Positions 24,101 to 36,329 of a DNA stretch of 64,000 nucleotides are shown piece by piece (the first letter of the stretch is position 1; each line of letters starts with the position of its first letter). The stretch is taken from assembly GCA_032191485.1 (NCBI GenBank), contig JAVDOI010000019.1, positions 9,219,284-9,283,283 on the forward strand, read 5' to 3'. Below the pieces are notes generated by a model that saw only the letters and a list, made by a program, of their open reading frames with translations, was not told the origin of the DNA and did no database searches. A program made the translations under genes and the position numbers. The DNA is from Leptoclinus maculatus (Eukaryota > Chordata > Actinopteri > Perciformes > Stichaeidae).

Positions 24101-25613
24101 GAAGCAGTCGTGTACAATGCTCACGCGGGCGCTCACAGCCCCGCAGAGTCCCTTGTTTCTCACCGAAGGATGAAATCGGCCTGGTCAATGTCCCGTCCAC
24201 ATTTGCTGTGCCGGAGAATGCCCCCGTTGCCCACCACTGCACACTTCTTCAGCGGCAGCTGCAGAGGGTTGTCCTGGTCAGAGGGAGACATGCAGCTCTG
24301 TTAGCGCACACACAAAAGCACCGACACACATGCACAAAAGCAAATATTCCAGGTCGATTTTGTAACGTCATCTCTTTTGTTCATGTTGTAACTGCTTTTA
24401 TTGTTTCCTATTTTTACCATGTAAAAGTGCCTTTGCGTACCTTTTAACGTGCTATAAAATTAAAATGTATTACTATTATTATTTTCTCTCAACCGGCACC
24501 CTAAAATTGATGCAGGTGCATGAGTCACCCTGTGCACAGGACCTTGGCCTCCTGTTAATATCCCTTCACAGCCTCATGTGCTGATGGACAAACCAGCATG
24601 GAGATAGGAAGTGAGGATGTGGACAAAACCAAGTCGAGGTCATACAGTTTATGAATCAGATTCCGTTTCTGGCTTTGGTCCAAGAGTAAAGTCTATATTG
24701 TATGGTGAAATTATTTAATGAAAAATACAGAGGAAACATGAACAAATATTGAAAGAAAAAGGATGTACTGCCAAGTAAAACAACTCTTTTCTCATCCCTG
24801 TAAACAAAAAAATGAACTGGATGTGGAAAAGGGCCAAAAACAACTCAATAAATGTGTACTTTGAGATTAACGTTCCCACATTATTTTTCATAGAAAACAA
24901 ATGTCAACGATGGAAACAAACAAACACACTTTCTAAAAATTGCTATCTCTTCTGCTACCCTTCCTACAAAAGTCTTTCTTTTGTCCATGTACAGTGTTTG
25001 TGCCTGGTCCCCAAAGTGGTTTCTATTCAGATGAACTCAAGTATCCCTTCATAGCACCTGTCAATGCTCATTTTAATTGTTTTGAACTGGACATTATTTG
25101 ACTATTAAAAATGTAAAAGAGGGACATTTTACAATTATTTTAATACAAATTAACTACCATAAGTGGCAGCAATGGGTGTTTCAACCATTTATACATTACG
25201 TTTAGTTTGCTAATTTTAGCTATTTGAACTGTTTATCCATACGTTTTAGCTAGTTGAAATGTTTATTCATCATGTTTAGCTAACTGTTTAGACTTCTCTA
25301 CTAGCTGATATGTGGGTTCATACTTAATGGCAGACTTATACCCACAGTCTACATCCGGTGAGTCAGACTAGGGTACAAGTAACCCCCCGGGATGGGAATC
25401 ACTGCCCTATCATCATTTCGAGTAAATCCTTGTATAGGATATTATTAAAGCTGCTACAGAGAACACTGAAATAACACGCTTCATGAAACAAGGGCCGAAA
25501 ATGTCCTCTCTCTTTGCCTTGGCTGCATTTAAGTCAGAGGCATGGATTAAGTGAGATGGCGGAAACAATTGTGCTCATTATTACCCCTGGAGTGCACACA
25601 CTTACGAATACGA

Positions 25614-25649
<36 letters not shown>

Positions 25650-27271
25650 CTCTCTCTTCTTGCCTCAGGGGCTCTTTTAGACCGTGACAGGGGGTTGAGT
25701 CAGAGGACAATACCCTGCTAACAGCACATCTAGCAGGGGAGGGGAACCAGCAAGTTGGGCTTAAAATTTGAGAGGGGGACACTTATTACAGTAGCACATG
25801 GTCCAGCAATTTCTGGAAAGTCATTGACATATTTTAGTTTTGGTTGCTCATTGTAATGTATGGCTGATTGATAGCTATCATTTATTGATTATTCCTACCA
25901 TTAATGTATTTGTCCATAACATGTCAGAAATTGATTAAAACAATACCTCTCACAATTCTTGTTTTGGTCTGACGGAACAAGCCAGAAGTCAAAATGTATT
26001 CATGTTACCATGATGTCAAACTATTTTGTCAAAATTCACAGATTTTGTCAGGGAAATTGTCGAACTTACTTAGATGCTAGAAGAAGAAATCATAGGAATC
26101 TACTACAGTCCAGTGAACTGCATGTGTGGATGCCCTGTTTGAGCCATTGAATCAACCAGTAATTAACTGTCAAAAGCCCGAATTGCCACATTCCCTGGCA
26201 GATGCACAGATACTACACTAAGCTGGGTGTTGGCAGCTTAGTGTAGTGTGGCTGTCTGTCTGTGTTAACCTGTCTAACCTGCAATCACAGCACTGACAGT
26301 TGAGAAGGCAGAGAAGACATGTGTGCATGTGTGCTTGTGCTTTGTCCATCCCACCTAACTATTAGTTACCTTCCTTCTGGGAAACACACACACAACTGGC
26401 CACAATACAGGCCAGTAGAAAAAGCGCAGCGACGCTACTAAATTTAGACCATGCAGATGGAGACTCACACAAGCCCAAAGTTGTGAAATGTAGAGTGTCA
26501 CCATAACTTTCGGTGATGCACTGGAGTCGGACACGGAGCAAAATAACCACCAGCTTCAACCACAACGTACATATTAGCGAACATCACTCAAGAAAGTTCA
26601 TAAAATGGGTATTATATAACTTTTTATGATTCATTTTAAAAAGTCAGTTCACCCAACTCACAATAAAACATCTCATCATCCTCATTTTCTCTCGGGAGGT
26701 CTAGCCATGTTCTGATTCATTCTCTGAGGATCATTGATTCTACCACCGCCATAATAATGTAGATTAATAAACCAGGACATTGCTTCTGGGAAGACACATT
26801 GCTGTTGTTTTTTTACTTGATCTAAACCGGAGAGCTGGCAGATATCGCCACAGCGGATACACCTCAAAACCCCTTAAAAGACGTGTCAAATATAGATTAG
26901 GGACACAATTAATGATCCTTTACATTAGCAATTATTCAATTATTTTCTCTATTAATCAATTTTTGTCAATAAAATGCCATAAACAGGCAATTGATTTGTT
27001 TTGTCAATCTAGTAAAATATTTAGCTTACAATCATATAAAACAGAAAAAGAAGCAAATCTTCAAATCTGGAAATCTTTGGCATTGTTGACTGAAAATTTA
27101 GCAAAATCAAAATATGAATCTTCTCGACTGACTGATCAGTGAATCAACGCCTTGTATTAGCTCTAATTGAAATGAACCAATGTATTCTGAATTGAGAGCA
27201 TGAACATATATTAGCAATAAAAACCTGCAATACAACAAACAGTTACATTACATTCTGGGTCTAAAAACCCA

Positions 27272-27327
<56 letters not shown>

Positions 27328-30300
27328 TTCATATTCTCCTTTTTTTCACCTCCCCCATCCCTCATGAATGAACATGCACAGCTCACGCCTGCAAATTAGG
27401 GTCACATATTCATCGCATTTACCAACCAGGATATTAGACTGCAGATCTGTGCATCAGTAATAGGGATCCAATCTTCATTATTAGTGAGGTGCATTGCCCC
27501 TGGATACAAAAACCACGGCAACAGCACCTACACCAGAGGTTCTCTTTTTATTTTTTCACCGTGTCCAGACACAAACACCCTTATCCACATGCGCACCCAC
27601 ACACAGGCACGAAGCCATGTAAAAATAGCCCATACATAATGTACAATAGTAAAGCCTCTAAATGGAAAGGAAAGAGGAAACAACTTGGGAGGGAGACACT
27701 TGAAGAACATCCTCCTCCAGTTTTTACCCATGCTTTAAACATCTCGATCATAGATTAGACCGAAGTGAAAAAACAACAGGACAAGACGTATCTTGTTGAG
27801 CCATGAACACAGAGCAGGAGCTCGGATTTTATGTAAAAAAACATTTCAAATGCGTCCTCATCTGCACCTTTCCAGTTGTAACATATCATGCAACTACAGA
27901 AACAGAAAACAAGTGAAAGATGCATATCGCGGCGATTAATGTAAAAGTGAAAGAGTAAGATGGAGCATCTTTCATTCTGGCTGTGAACTGACACTGTGTC
28001 TAGGTACCTACTGCTGAACAACAGTAGCACACCACTCCAGGGATATACCTACCACTGAACAGTAGCATTCCACTCAGGGATATACCTACCACTGAACAAC
28101 AGTAGCATACCACTCAGGGATATACCTACCACTGAACAACAGTAGCATACCACTCAGGGATATACCTACCACTGAACAACAGTAGCATACCACTTAGGGA
28201 TATTTACCTACCATTGAACAACAGTAGCACACTACTCCAGGGATATTTACCTACCACTGAACAACAGTAGCATACCACTCAGGGATAGGCTGAATGGTAG
28301 CATACCACTCAGGGATAGGCGGAACAATGGTAGCATTCCACTGCAGGGATAGGTACCTACTGCTGAACTAAACATGCAGTACATTGTGAATTTTGTGATG
28401 TAATACAAATGTCCCTTTATTATTTGTCTTGAGAACATGTATTAAACTGCAACAATTATGTATTGAATGTCTATTGCTATTCTTTTATTTGTTGGAAATT
28501 AAATGCAAAACTATTGAGTTGTATTACCCTTTATAAATAAACGGTAACATTCTGGCATATACCGTAAAATCACCGTAAAACCCAGTTATCTATCACATAC
28601 CGTAATCCAGTATACCGTAAAATACCATAAAAGTAAATTACGGTAGCTTCACCATAAAAAAAAACAGTAAATTACTGGCGTCCCTGCCAGTAAATTACCG
28701 TTATTTTACGGTGAAATTGTTTAGCGTGTACCAGTAATCCTCTCTTCTTCAGAGGGTCCCTCCCCCCTTCCCGCCTCTATTATGGACCAACAAGGACCCA
28801 CGTTAAAACCCACAGTCCCCACAACAGTGTTGTATTGCGCTGAGTGGGAGAGAAATCAATTTCCATTAGACCAGACTGAATTTAATCTGGTCTTAGTTCC
28901 TTTTCAAGAGCACATCTGCATCTCAGAGTAATGTTTTTCTATTAACATACCTTCACAAGGAGTGGGTAAGTCTCGTTGTTGACAGTGTGCGAGTGGTAAA
29001 ACTCGCCATCGTACCACAGGACCTTGCCCATCGGCGAGTTCTCCTTGGTCACCGCAAACATCCTCCGCGGATCGCAGCACTTTGTCAGCAACTTCCTGTG
29101 TAGAGAGGATGTGGGAAATAATAAATCTGGTCTGTGGAGATCTCTGGACAGTTTAACTCGAATCGGATTCAACAAGACAGCGACAGTGACTCTGGTAAAA
29201 AAAAACTGGCTGTAATAATTGATTAATTATTTGTGTGACGCACACAAAATGTATGGTCACATTTTTGTTATTTGATGAATATTTGATTCATGATATTTGA
29301 ACGAATTTCTGTGATTTGCCAATCATAATAAAACTTCCTTTAGAAGTGTATTTCTATCTATGCCCAGTAGGTGGCAGTGCAGCACTGTGGTTCTGCCTCG
29401 CGACCCGAGACTTGTACGTGTGCATTCAGCGTCTTCTCATAGCTTGAGAAGACGCTGAATCAAGAAGCCACACGTCTTATTATTTCCTGTTTTTCTCAGG
29501 TTAGTAACATGTAAAGTGCACCAAAGATGACACATGAATTTGGGACCAATGTGTACTTAACATTTTATAGAGTATTTTGTGTTTTTATGTAGTTGTTTGG
29601 TAGCTACGTGAGTTAAGACTGACTGTCGAGTGCTAGCTAAGCTGATAGTAGCCCTGTATTACATCCCTCGTTTTTATCTGGCTCCTACATAATGTACTTT
29701 TTTTTTTATAATGAAATTGATCGACTCTTTATTTTCTGGTAGGTCGATTCATACTAAATATGTTAATTAATGTGACTGTAATATGTATATAAGTGTTGTG
29801 AATGTTTGTTAGCATTTGTTAGCGGTTCGCTGTACTGGTGAAGCAGCGCCGCCATTTGGAATGGTGTCTTCCTCACGTACGCCACAGTGGCTGTGGGCAC
29901 ATTGCCAAAGTGCAATTAGGAAGGGTTTTATCCCAAGCGACAACAGATATGTTGATCAAACATAGTAATGTAATTTGTTAATGTAATAATAGTGTAACCT
30001 TTGTTTATTTTGTTTAGGACAATTTAATGTATTTTTCCTGTGTTTTGTCATGTAGAAATGGAGAAACATATACAGGAGATTGTTTTCACTTAAAGAACTG
30101 TGAAATAAAATAGCTTGAGAAGACACTGAATCAAGAAGCCACACGTTTGCCTGTCTTATTATTTCCTCAGGCATAAATCTGTAGTTAGGCTCATTCACGC
30201 TGGGACCTGTAACATTTGCGTAGAGATGCCCAGTAAGATGTGTATTAATATGACAGGACAGGAACCAGAGTACGTTCCAGTGCTGTATAACAGAGGAAAT

Positions 30301-31295
30301 CATCACGATATTCAGTGACAGGCTCATGAAATATGTTAAATATTTCATGACCAAACAGAGGTCTTTACAGCTGTCAGGCTTTAAAACCACGTCTCCAAGT
30401 GAGCATCACATCCTCCCTGTCCGCTGCTCTGCAGGTGTCACCGTCTCTCATTATCTTAATCGGCTTTGCCCCGGAGAATATTCTCATATTCTCCACTGAA
30501 TAAGAATTTAAACAAGGCTGCCATTAATGTGGCCCGTTCATCTGGTTTGCTTTCAAAATCAGCGTCACTGTCTAAATGAAAGACCCACACAGCGTTTGTG
30601 GTAGGAGAGTGTTTATGATATGTTTGTATCTCTTTTTGGTATTACTGTAATGTTCCTGTAGGATATCACACAAAGCTTTGACAGATACAAAGCTTTAAGA
30701 ATGTTTTTGGTAGAATAACAGTTGTTATTTTTGAAAGATTGGGGTATTTTATGAAAGACTACTATTAACCACTTTCCATTAGATATACAGTCTCATCATA
30801 TTGATATTATGACCATATGTTCAGGGTCTTCTAATACAGACAAAGGAGGTCAGGCCACAGACACTCGTGATACGAATTATTCCCTAGAACCCCTGTTTGC
30901 TGCTTAATATAACTTATTATAGATTTACAGTATTTACCTTTAGTGTGCTCTAAATTGGATGCAAGGTTAAAAAAAAAAAAAACATAAACAAAAAGGGAAA
31001 TAATCAATTTTCTGAGAGCCCGCCTAGGGACAGCTGGGGGCATCGGGCCATAGTTTGGGTAACACTGCTTTAAACCAATGGACATAAATCGGAGACCTGA
31101 GACGAACCTGTATAAATCGATGCCCGTCTGGTTCTTCTGCCATACTTGCCCCTGCCTCAGCACCTCGTCCACTATTTCTTTATCGCGTGGGAGTCTGTAG
31201 ACGGGGAACACGTAGAACCAGCAGAGCACCAGCACGCACATAGCGGCCCACACCGACAGCTTGCCCCGGTAGCATCGCACCAACATCTTCCCCAC
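20709..31295 (-). CDS. st8sia1: Alpha-2,8-sialyltransferase 1 (GD3 synthase), complete, 5 exons, 338 aa
   Basis: Joins 31108-31295, 28951-29095, 24164-24273, 21749-21841 and 20709-21189 (minus), all GT-AG, with phases that fit exactly: 1,017 nt, 338 residues plus stop, against 356 in human. The enzyme is a Golgi type II membrane protein (GT29) that adds alpha-2,8 sialic acid to GM3 to make GD3, opening the b-series gangliosides. A short cytoplasmic tail is followed by a membrane anchor at about 14-33. The L sialylmotif runs from KKCAVVGNGG (from 120) across exons 3 and 4 to CNLPPL (149). The S motif lies at about 256-282, the HHYY motif III at 293-296 and motif VS is His306-x4-Glu311. Sequons are at N55, N103 and N229. 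An in-frame TGA lies seven codons before the ATG, fixing the start. It is divergent from the troponin I gene. I am sure of the family and close to sure of the orthologue; a teleost duplicate cannot be excluded. Confidence 0.95.
21749..21841 (-). CDS. st8sia1: st8sia1 exon 4 (end of L sialylmotif)
   Basis: 93 bases with acceptor 'catttag' and donor 'AAAAG/gtgatc'. Encodes CNLPPLSKEYMEDVG through ANPSIIEK (residues 149-178) and the first two bases of Arg179, completed in exon 5. Confidence 0.92.
24164..24273 (-). CDS. st8sia1: st8sia1 exon 3 (start of L sialylmotif)
   Basis: 110 bases that encode residues 112-147 plus two bases of Arg148. Acceptor 'ctctgaccag', donor 'TTCG/gtgaga'. Carries LPLKKCAVVGNGG and the GRDIDQADF segment, part of the CMP-sialic acid binding L motif. 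It lies beneath a longer antisense open frame that is spurious. Confidence 0.93.
25615..25647. repeat. (CA)n microsatellite
   Basis: About 16 CA units in st8sia1 intron 2. Confidence 0.9.
26212..26247. repeat. Perfect 14-bp inverted repeat with 8-base loop
   Basis: ACTACACTAAGCTG (26212-26225) is followed by GGTGTTGG and its exact reverse complement (26234-26247). It lies in st8sia1 intron 2. No terminal-repeat element or RNA family was recognised. Confidence 0.85.
27272..27322. repeat. (CA)n microsatellite
   Basis: About 25 CA units in st8sia1 intron 2. Confidence 0.9.
27999..28370. repeat. 40-bp minisatellite, about 8-9 units
   Basis: The unit 'actgaacaacagtagcatac' plus 'cactcagggatatacctacc' recurs exactly 40 bases apart between about 28,091 and 28,200. 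Flanking units vary in length (43-44 bases, or shortened to 'gggataggctgaatggtagc'). Located in st8sia1 intron 2, about 0.6 kb downstream of exon 2 in gene orientation. Confidence 0.9.
28545..28735. mobile_element. ACCGTAAAA-rich foldback repeat
   Basis: Repeated 'accgtaaaa', 'taccgtaa' and 'agtaaatta' words read one way in the left half and inverted ('attttacggtgaaatt') at the right end. Around 28,660-28,700 'cagtaaattactggc' faces 'gccagtaaattaccg'. This matches a palindromic MITE-like family I recall from teleost genomes. The ends are not well defined. Confidence 0.5.
28951..29095 (-). CDS. st8sia1: st8sia1 exon 2
   Basis: 145 bases, acceptor 'acacag', donor 'AAG/gtatgt'. Encodes residues 63-111, including KCCDP, the NSPMGK segment and WYDGEF, all typical of GD3 synthase stem and early catalytic region. 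Confidence 0.93.
29424..29460. repeat. Perfect 16-bp inverted repeat with 5-base loop
   Basis: ATTCAGCGTCTTCTCA (29424-29439), loop TAGCT, then the exact reverse complement (29445-29460). The right arm and the following 'caagaagccacacg' recur at 30,112-30,145 with one change, so the hairpin is joined to a direct repeat about 670 bases away. It lies in st8sia1 intron 1. Confidence 0.9.
29440..30168. repeat. Segment bounded by ~50-base direct repeats
   Basis: 'agcttgagaagacgctgaat' plus 'caagaagccacacg' and 'tcttattatttcct' at 29,441-29,488 recurs at 30,112-30,168, where 'tttgcctg' is inserted before the last part and the second copy reads 'gacactgaat'. The interior has no coding potential. 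Possibly a short nonautonomous element or a local duplication; the direct repeats are too short to call LTRs. Confidence 0.55.
31108..31295 (-). CDS. st8sia1: st8sia1 exon 1 (coding part)
   Basis: Encodes residues 1-62 plus two bases of codon 63: tail, transmembrane anchor with 'VLVLCWFYVFPVYRLP', and the first sequon (NQT). It ends TACAG/gttcgt, a weak but acceptable donor. Confidence 0.93.
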
Positions 31296-32000
31296 CTCCT
31301 CTTGTCAATTGCACAGATCAAAACAACCGGTGCATGCAAATCGAGACCGGTGCAGTAGAACGCAGACTCAAAGCTGGTTCAGAGATGGTTCAAAGCTGGT
31401 CTCTCCGTCCCGCTGCAAATCCTCGTCTCATTCCCCCAGACGGGGTGGAGTATGAATGGAGCTCGCAAGGTAGGCTGTTAACCGGTCTGGAAAACCGGAT
31501 TACGTTGGTGAGGCTCTGATGGAGAGAAGCAGGAGCGTCTAACCCTGCAGCAGCTCACACTCGGTTGCGGGGCTGTGGTGCAGTGTGTCGGGCTCTGCAG
31601 GAATCCGCCGCACTGATCTCGGTGCATCTCCACCATCATTACAGCCTGGTTGTAAGGAATCATGCGGACCCCCCTCCCCGCCCGGTGGCCCTCTGTATCC
31701 CAATCCAAAAGGGCCCACCCCCCTTGCCCCGATCCGGTCCACGTTGAACCTCTTTCTCCTGCCCTCCGGTCCTGTCCTCGGGGCCTCCGCTGTCCTCGTC
31801 CTGCTGCAGGGTCTGCGGTGCAAGTGAACCGGGCCAGTCCAATTCAGTCTCCCCCACCTCCCCCTCTTTCTCCTGTCAACACCCCCCTCCGCCGAGACAA
31901 AGTGCTCCTTGTGCGCTTTGAGGGGCTTCAAATTGGCCAGAAATGGCCCGGGTGACAACCGAAGTCGACCTTCAAAATAAAAGCACGCAAACAGAGAACA
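31296..32000 (-). promoter_or_regulatory. st8sia1: Probable st8sia1 5' UTR and promoter region (GC-rich)
   Basis: Directly upstream of the st8sia1 ATG, sequence from about 31,330 to 31,930 is markedly richer in GC and CpG than the flanks and carries overlapping spurious open frames on both strands, typical of a CpG-rich promoter. No TATA box was recognised and no transcription start can be placed. Confidence 0.4.
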
Positions 32001-33394
32001 CCTAAAACAGTAACACATGTATCCTCCTCGTGTAAACTAGCTAGCGTAAGCCGATGCTAACACTAAATCTCTCTCAACATAGTTAAAAACGTGTCTCCTG
32101 CTGACTTGTTGGTATTTCCTGCTGATTCATTTTGATGTGAGAGGGCTGCAAAATGGTCCCAGATGTGCACAGGATGCTATATTATGCTAAAGGTTTGAGG
32201 CTAAAGCTACATTTTAGCATCCACACCAGCTGAAAATGGATATAAGGAGTATGGTAGACTGTATGCCCTAGAATGGTCCATTGGGTTGAGGAGGTAAATG
32301 TGCCATCTTGAATAGTTACTGAAGACACTGAAGTTCAAATTCTACAGCTTTTACAAATACTTGTTCAACAACAATTGATTTAAATAGATCTTTATAAAGT
32401 AGAGGATACACTAATGCATGTGCTTGCAAATGCATCTAGCCTCTTTGCATTTCCTTATTTCCTTTTTCAAATAGGTAGGAGAGGGGCACTTGTACATGAC
32501 TCTGCTCAGAGGTCCACTATCTCATAAACTGTCTACAACTAAAAGGGACACCTCAGTATCATAATTAAAATAGGCTTTTTGGGGGGTTGAACTCTCAGAC
32601 AATTACAAACTGTTAATTTTCCCACTGCAAAAAAAACAGTTACTTCAATTTGCTATAATTAAACAACTCGTTAGCATTGGTATTATTTTGTAAGTCTTGC
32701 TTCATTGTCCTGTTTTCATTCCCGGTAGCTTGACGCTGGAGGCTGAAAGTGAATGTGCTAATGAAAGCGTCCCGCTGAGATCTGTGATGTGAAGCGCTGC
32801 CGCCCCCTGCTGGACTTTGTCTGCACTGAAGGAAAAAGGCTTTAAGATGATTGATTGAGACGCTGTTTCCTGCACACCAGTACCAGTAGCTGCAGCGATG
32901 TGTAAAATAAACCTCTGCTCCCCTCCTGTGGACAAAGTCTGTACTGAATTGCAGTTGCCGTATGTTCCATAAAAAAACACACAACAGGTACACAAAAGCT
33001 TCACATTCAAAAGCAGCCATTTATAGGATTAATTTGAATCTCCCGTAAGGCGCCTACAACAAAGTAAACAATAACAAGAACCCTCCTGCAGTCATCTCAC
33101 TGCCCACCTACCCCTTTCATCTGGATAGACAAGTAGGTGACAGTGCGGGTAGCTGGGAGATCCTGGCTACTCAGGGTACCCCCTTCCTCGTGTTGGGAAA
33201 CTCCGAGGGCAGCGTCAAGGTTAGAACAGCGGGCAGAGGGATGTCATGGCAGGCCACTTGGCTGAAGTCCTGCGTCAGCTGCTCCCTCTGCCCTGTGTCC
33301 GGACGACGGTGCCACTACAGAGGCCTGCACAAGATCCAGAACGTGTGAGGAGACAGACAGGGGTGCAGAGATACAGTAAGATGGACAACATTGA
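32001..33394. other. Spacer, nothing recognised
   Basis: Between the st8sia1 promoter region and a dispersed repeat. The overlapping minus frames at 32,640-33,020 (102-126 codons) lack recognisable domains, and the phrase 'ctgccgccccctgctgga' suggests repeat-derived sequence. Confidence 0.35.
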
Positions 33395-33770
33395 TACATA
33401 TCAAGAGGTATTCACATCCTTTACTCAAATGAAAGTATACTGCTGTTTAGAAATACTCCATTACCAGTCATAACATACTTAAAGTATTAATAGTAAAACT
33501 ACTGGCCCCTATGAAGGATATTCTGTATTATTGATTATGCATTTTAAGTAGCATTTTACTTTTGTAGCTGGTCGAGGTGGAACATGCGTCATATACAATA
33601 AACTGATGATTGTTTCTGAATTAGTAACTGTAGAGCTGTCAAAGAAATGGAGTGAAGTAAAAAGTACAATGTTTCCTCCTTCGTGGAGAAGAAGTATAAA
33701 GTAACATAAAATGGGAATACTCAAACAAAGTACCTCAAAATTGCACTTTGGTCCTGTATGTGAGCTGAGT
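33395..33770 (-). mobile_element. Dispersed teleost repeat ('agtataaagta...aaatactcaaa' type)
   Basis: Contains 'tcctttactcaaatgaaagt', 'gtggagaagaagtataaagt', 'aaaatgggaatactcaaaca' and 'aagtacctcaaaattgcact', phrases I recall from an abundant percomorph repeat. No coding potential. The strand is arbitrary. Confidence 0.5.
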
Positions 33771-36207
33771 ATATGAAAAGTCAATGTCCCTGAAACATAC
33801 ACAGTGATGTCGAAGGATACCACAGACATCTAAGTTAACACCTCGTCATCTCATGACTGAACTGGCTGTGTCATGACAGTGGGTTCAGATGGACAGACAA
33901 CTGACAGAACATATAACACTTTCAAAGAGCATGTGAGGAGGTGAAATCCTTGAAGATCACCCATCAACATCCTGCCTCAGAGAATAATGCAGCTGTAGCA
34001 AATGTTCCCTTTTCTTTCTTTCCACCCCAAAAGGTTCAAAATGAGCCAAACTGTTATTTTACGAGGTGGCACATTGAGCTGTCACCTACCTATTTATGAA
34101 AGCAACGACAGTAGAAAGTGCATAACAAGCCCTTCCCTGCTACCAAGGCCTCCCTGTGTTTTACTTTGTGTGTGTCTGTGTGGAGACAGGGGGGAGTTGG
34201 GTTGCAGCAGAAATAGAGCTCCCACCTGCTGAGGATCATGGGAAAAAAAGAAATGATGACAGAACATTTGCTGTCCCCCGCGTCTTGCTCCTTTTATTGG
34301 CCCGCATTGCTCACTGAGGCATTGTCTCTTCTTCAGCTCCAGTTCCTCCTCTGGTATTAGTGGCAGGAACCCACACCGCTCAGTGTTTTACACTGTAGCA
34401 TTTAACGGGAACTTTGATTGCAAATGTTAAACAGATTATATATCTGCAAGTGTGCCCTGGGAAAATGGGGAAATGAATTTGGATGCTCTGAGGCTTGTAG
34501 TGTAACAATTTAATATCTATTTGTCTATTTGTATAATACATGCACCTATTATGAGATTGTTTGTTAGGGGGCATGTCTACCTTTCTTATCGCATTATTTA
34601 CAAATTTCAATACACAGACCTATTATACGTGTACAATACTGTGTCTGTATATTTTGATGCCTGATGCATTGACAAAGAAGATATTTTGGGATATGAATAA
34701 TTAATAAAATGAAATAGTGATACCCAATATGAGTATTTATATAGTCTATATTAAATATGTCTCTCTCTTTTCAAATGTATGAACATTTATATCACATATT
34801 TTATAATTACATATTTTTTACGTGTCATTTACAACCATGTATTAGATCTCTGAAATCTGGACATGACAATAAGATATTTAATATACTGCAGACAAATCTT
34901 CTCCTTCCTTTTCACCCTGGTTTCTAATTGCTGAGAAGCCTTCACAACTCGCAAATAACAAAGGCTCAGCGTAGACTTTTGACTCTTCCGAAGATGTCCT
35001 TGTTGCTAATGCCCTGTTTACCAAAAACACCGTAGCACTTGCATCAGCTTTATTCCAGTGTAAGCCAGTGGAAAGAAGAGCAACTTGATGCTCCGGGGTG
35101 AAATGATTTGCAAGAAGTGTCAGAGCTCAGGCCAAGATTAGCTTGATAAGCTTGATAAAGTCAGGCCAAGAAATTGTTGACAGCAGATGTAAATACAAAC
35201 ACACAGTCAAAGTCAACTGCAGTGACTTAGTTTAGCATGTTAGCATGCTAATATTTACAGCTAAGGCTGATGTAATAACATTAGTTTCACATTTTTCCTT
35301 TGATGCTGTGTCTGTAGCAGGTGTTTCCATGCTACATGATTTTGACAGACGTGAGTATGAAATATTCTCTGTTCTTCTTAGTTCAGTTTTTTTCTCTCTT
35401 GGAATTTACCTGTATGAATGCAAGTATATTCACAGTTAACATATGGTCATTCCTAAGGAAATAAAGACCTAAGGTCAGAGGTTCTTATTAATTATTATTC
35501 AAACTGTTTGAATGCGGAATTATATTGTCAAATAAAACAATGTAGTTGGAATCAGAGAGACAATCTTTAACACATATATAAAACATAAACATTTATTTAA
35601 ATGCATTGTCTGTTTATTTGTCACTGCCTGTGTCTCATCTTCTTTCCTTTTCTGTTTATAATCTGAGACTGTTGAGACAATAAATTATACATCTTCACAA
35701 TAGCAGATATATTCAAACCTGCTATTCCGCCTACTTCTCATCCGACAAACATGGAACAACCTCTCGTTATTTTTGCGATGCTGTATAATTACACCAACAA
35801 GTATTTTCATCATAATAACAGTGATTAGAAAAAGATCAAATGTCAAAGATTAAATTCCTGCTATTTAACCTTGCCCCTCGGATAAATCAGTGGTAATGTA
35901 CACTCGTGTATTAACCTTTGTACAGGAGGACATGTTTGACTAAATACCCAGAAACAGTCAGGAAAAGAACAATATTTAGTTTGACTGAATTGTTTCTTTC
36001 AATCTAATGTTGTGCGTCGATAGTTAAAAGCAGCCTGTGATGGGAGAGGGGCCTGACCTATTCTTAGAATATGATTGTAATTAAGCTATGCCTGTTATCT
36101 GGGTGTGTACCCATAAAATGCTACTTAGTTTGAACTCTTTCCGATGTATGAGTCATTATTCTTCTTACTTCTAAATGCCATGTTTTGTTTAAAGCACAGT
36201 TTAAATA

Positions 36208-36250
<43 letters not shown>

Positions 36251-36299
36251 TTTTCTTTCTTGCCAAGTGTTGGATGATAAGATAGCATTCTCAAGTACG
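33771..36299. other. Spacer, nothing recognised
   Basis: Very AT-rich, including a TA microsatellite at 36,204-36,247 and a 'ttagcatgttagcatgctaa' word near 35,233. No open frame above 76 codons and no domain. Any distal enhancers for the divergent gene pair would lie in this part of the window, but none can be identified. Confidence 0.4.
36204..36247. repeat. (TA)n microsatellite
   Basis: About 20 TA units with one TG interruption, upstream of the troponin I gene. Confidence 0.9.
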
Positions 36300-36329
36300 A
36301 AGCCATAATGAGCAACCAGCTAATTTATC

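Larger units (their letters stand above)
21190..31107 (-). other. st8sia1: st8sia1 introns
   Basis: Four introns (31107-29096, 28950-24274, 24163-21842 and 21748-21190 on the minus strand). The largest, about 4.7 kb, holds two CA microsatellites, a 40-bp minisatellite and an ACCGTAAAA-rich repeat. No nested gene was recognised. Confidence 0.8.

Noticed and set aside
23674..24447. 257-codon plus-strand open frame, the longest in the window
   Set aside because: Lies antisense over st8sia1 exon 3 and has no domain or matching exon; the minus strand here encodes the sialylmotif.
31539..32018. 159-codon minus frame upstream of st8sia1 as an N-terminal extension or upstream gene
   Set aside because: An in-frame stop separates it from the st8sia1 ATG, and overlapping frames on both strands are expected in a GC-rich promoter region.
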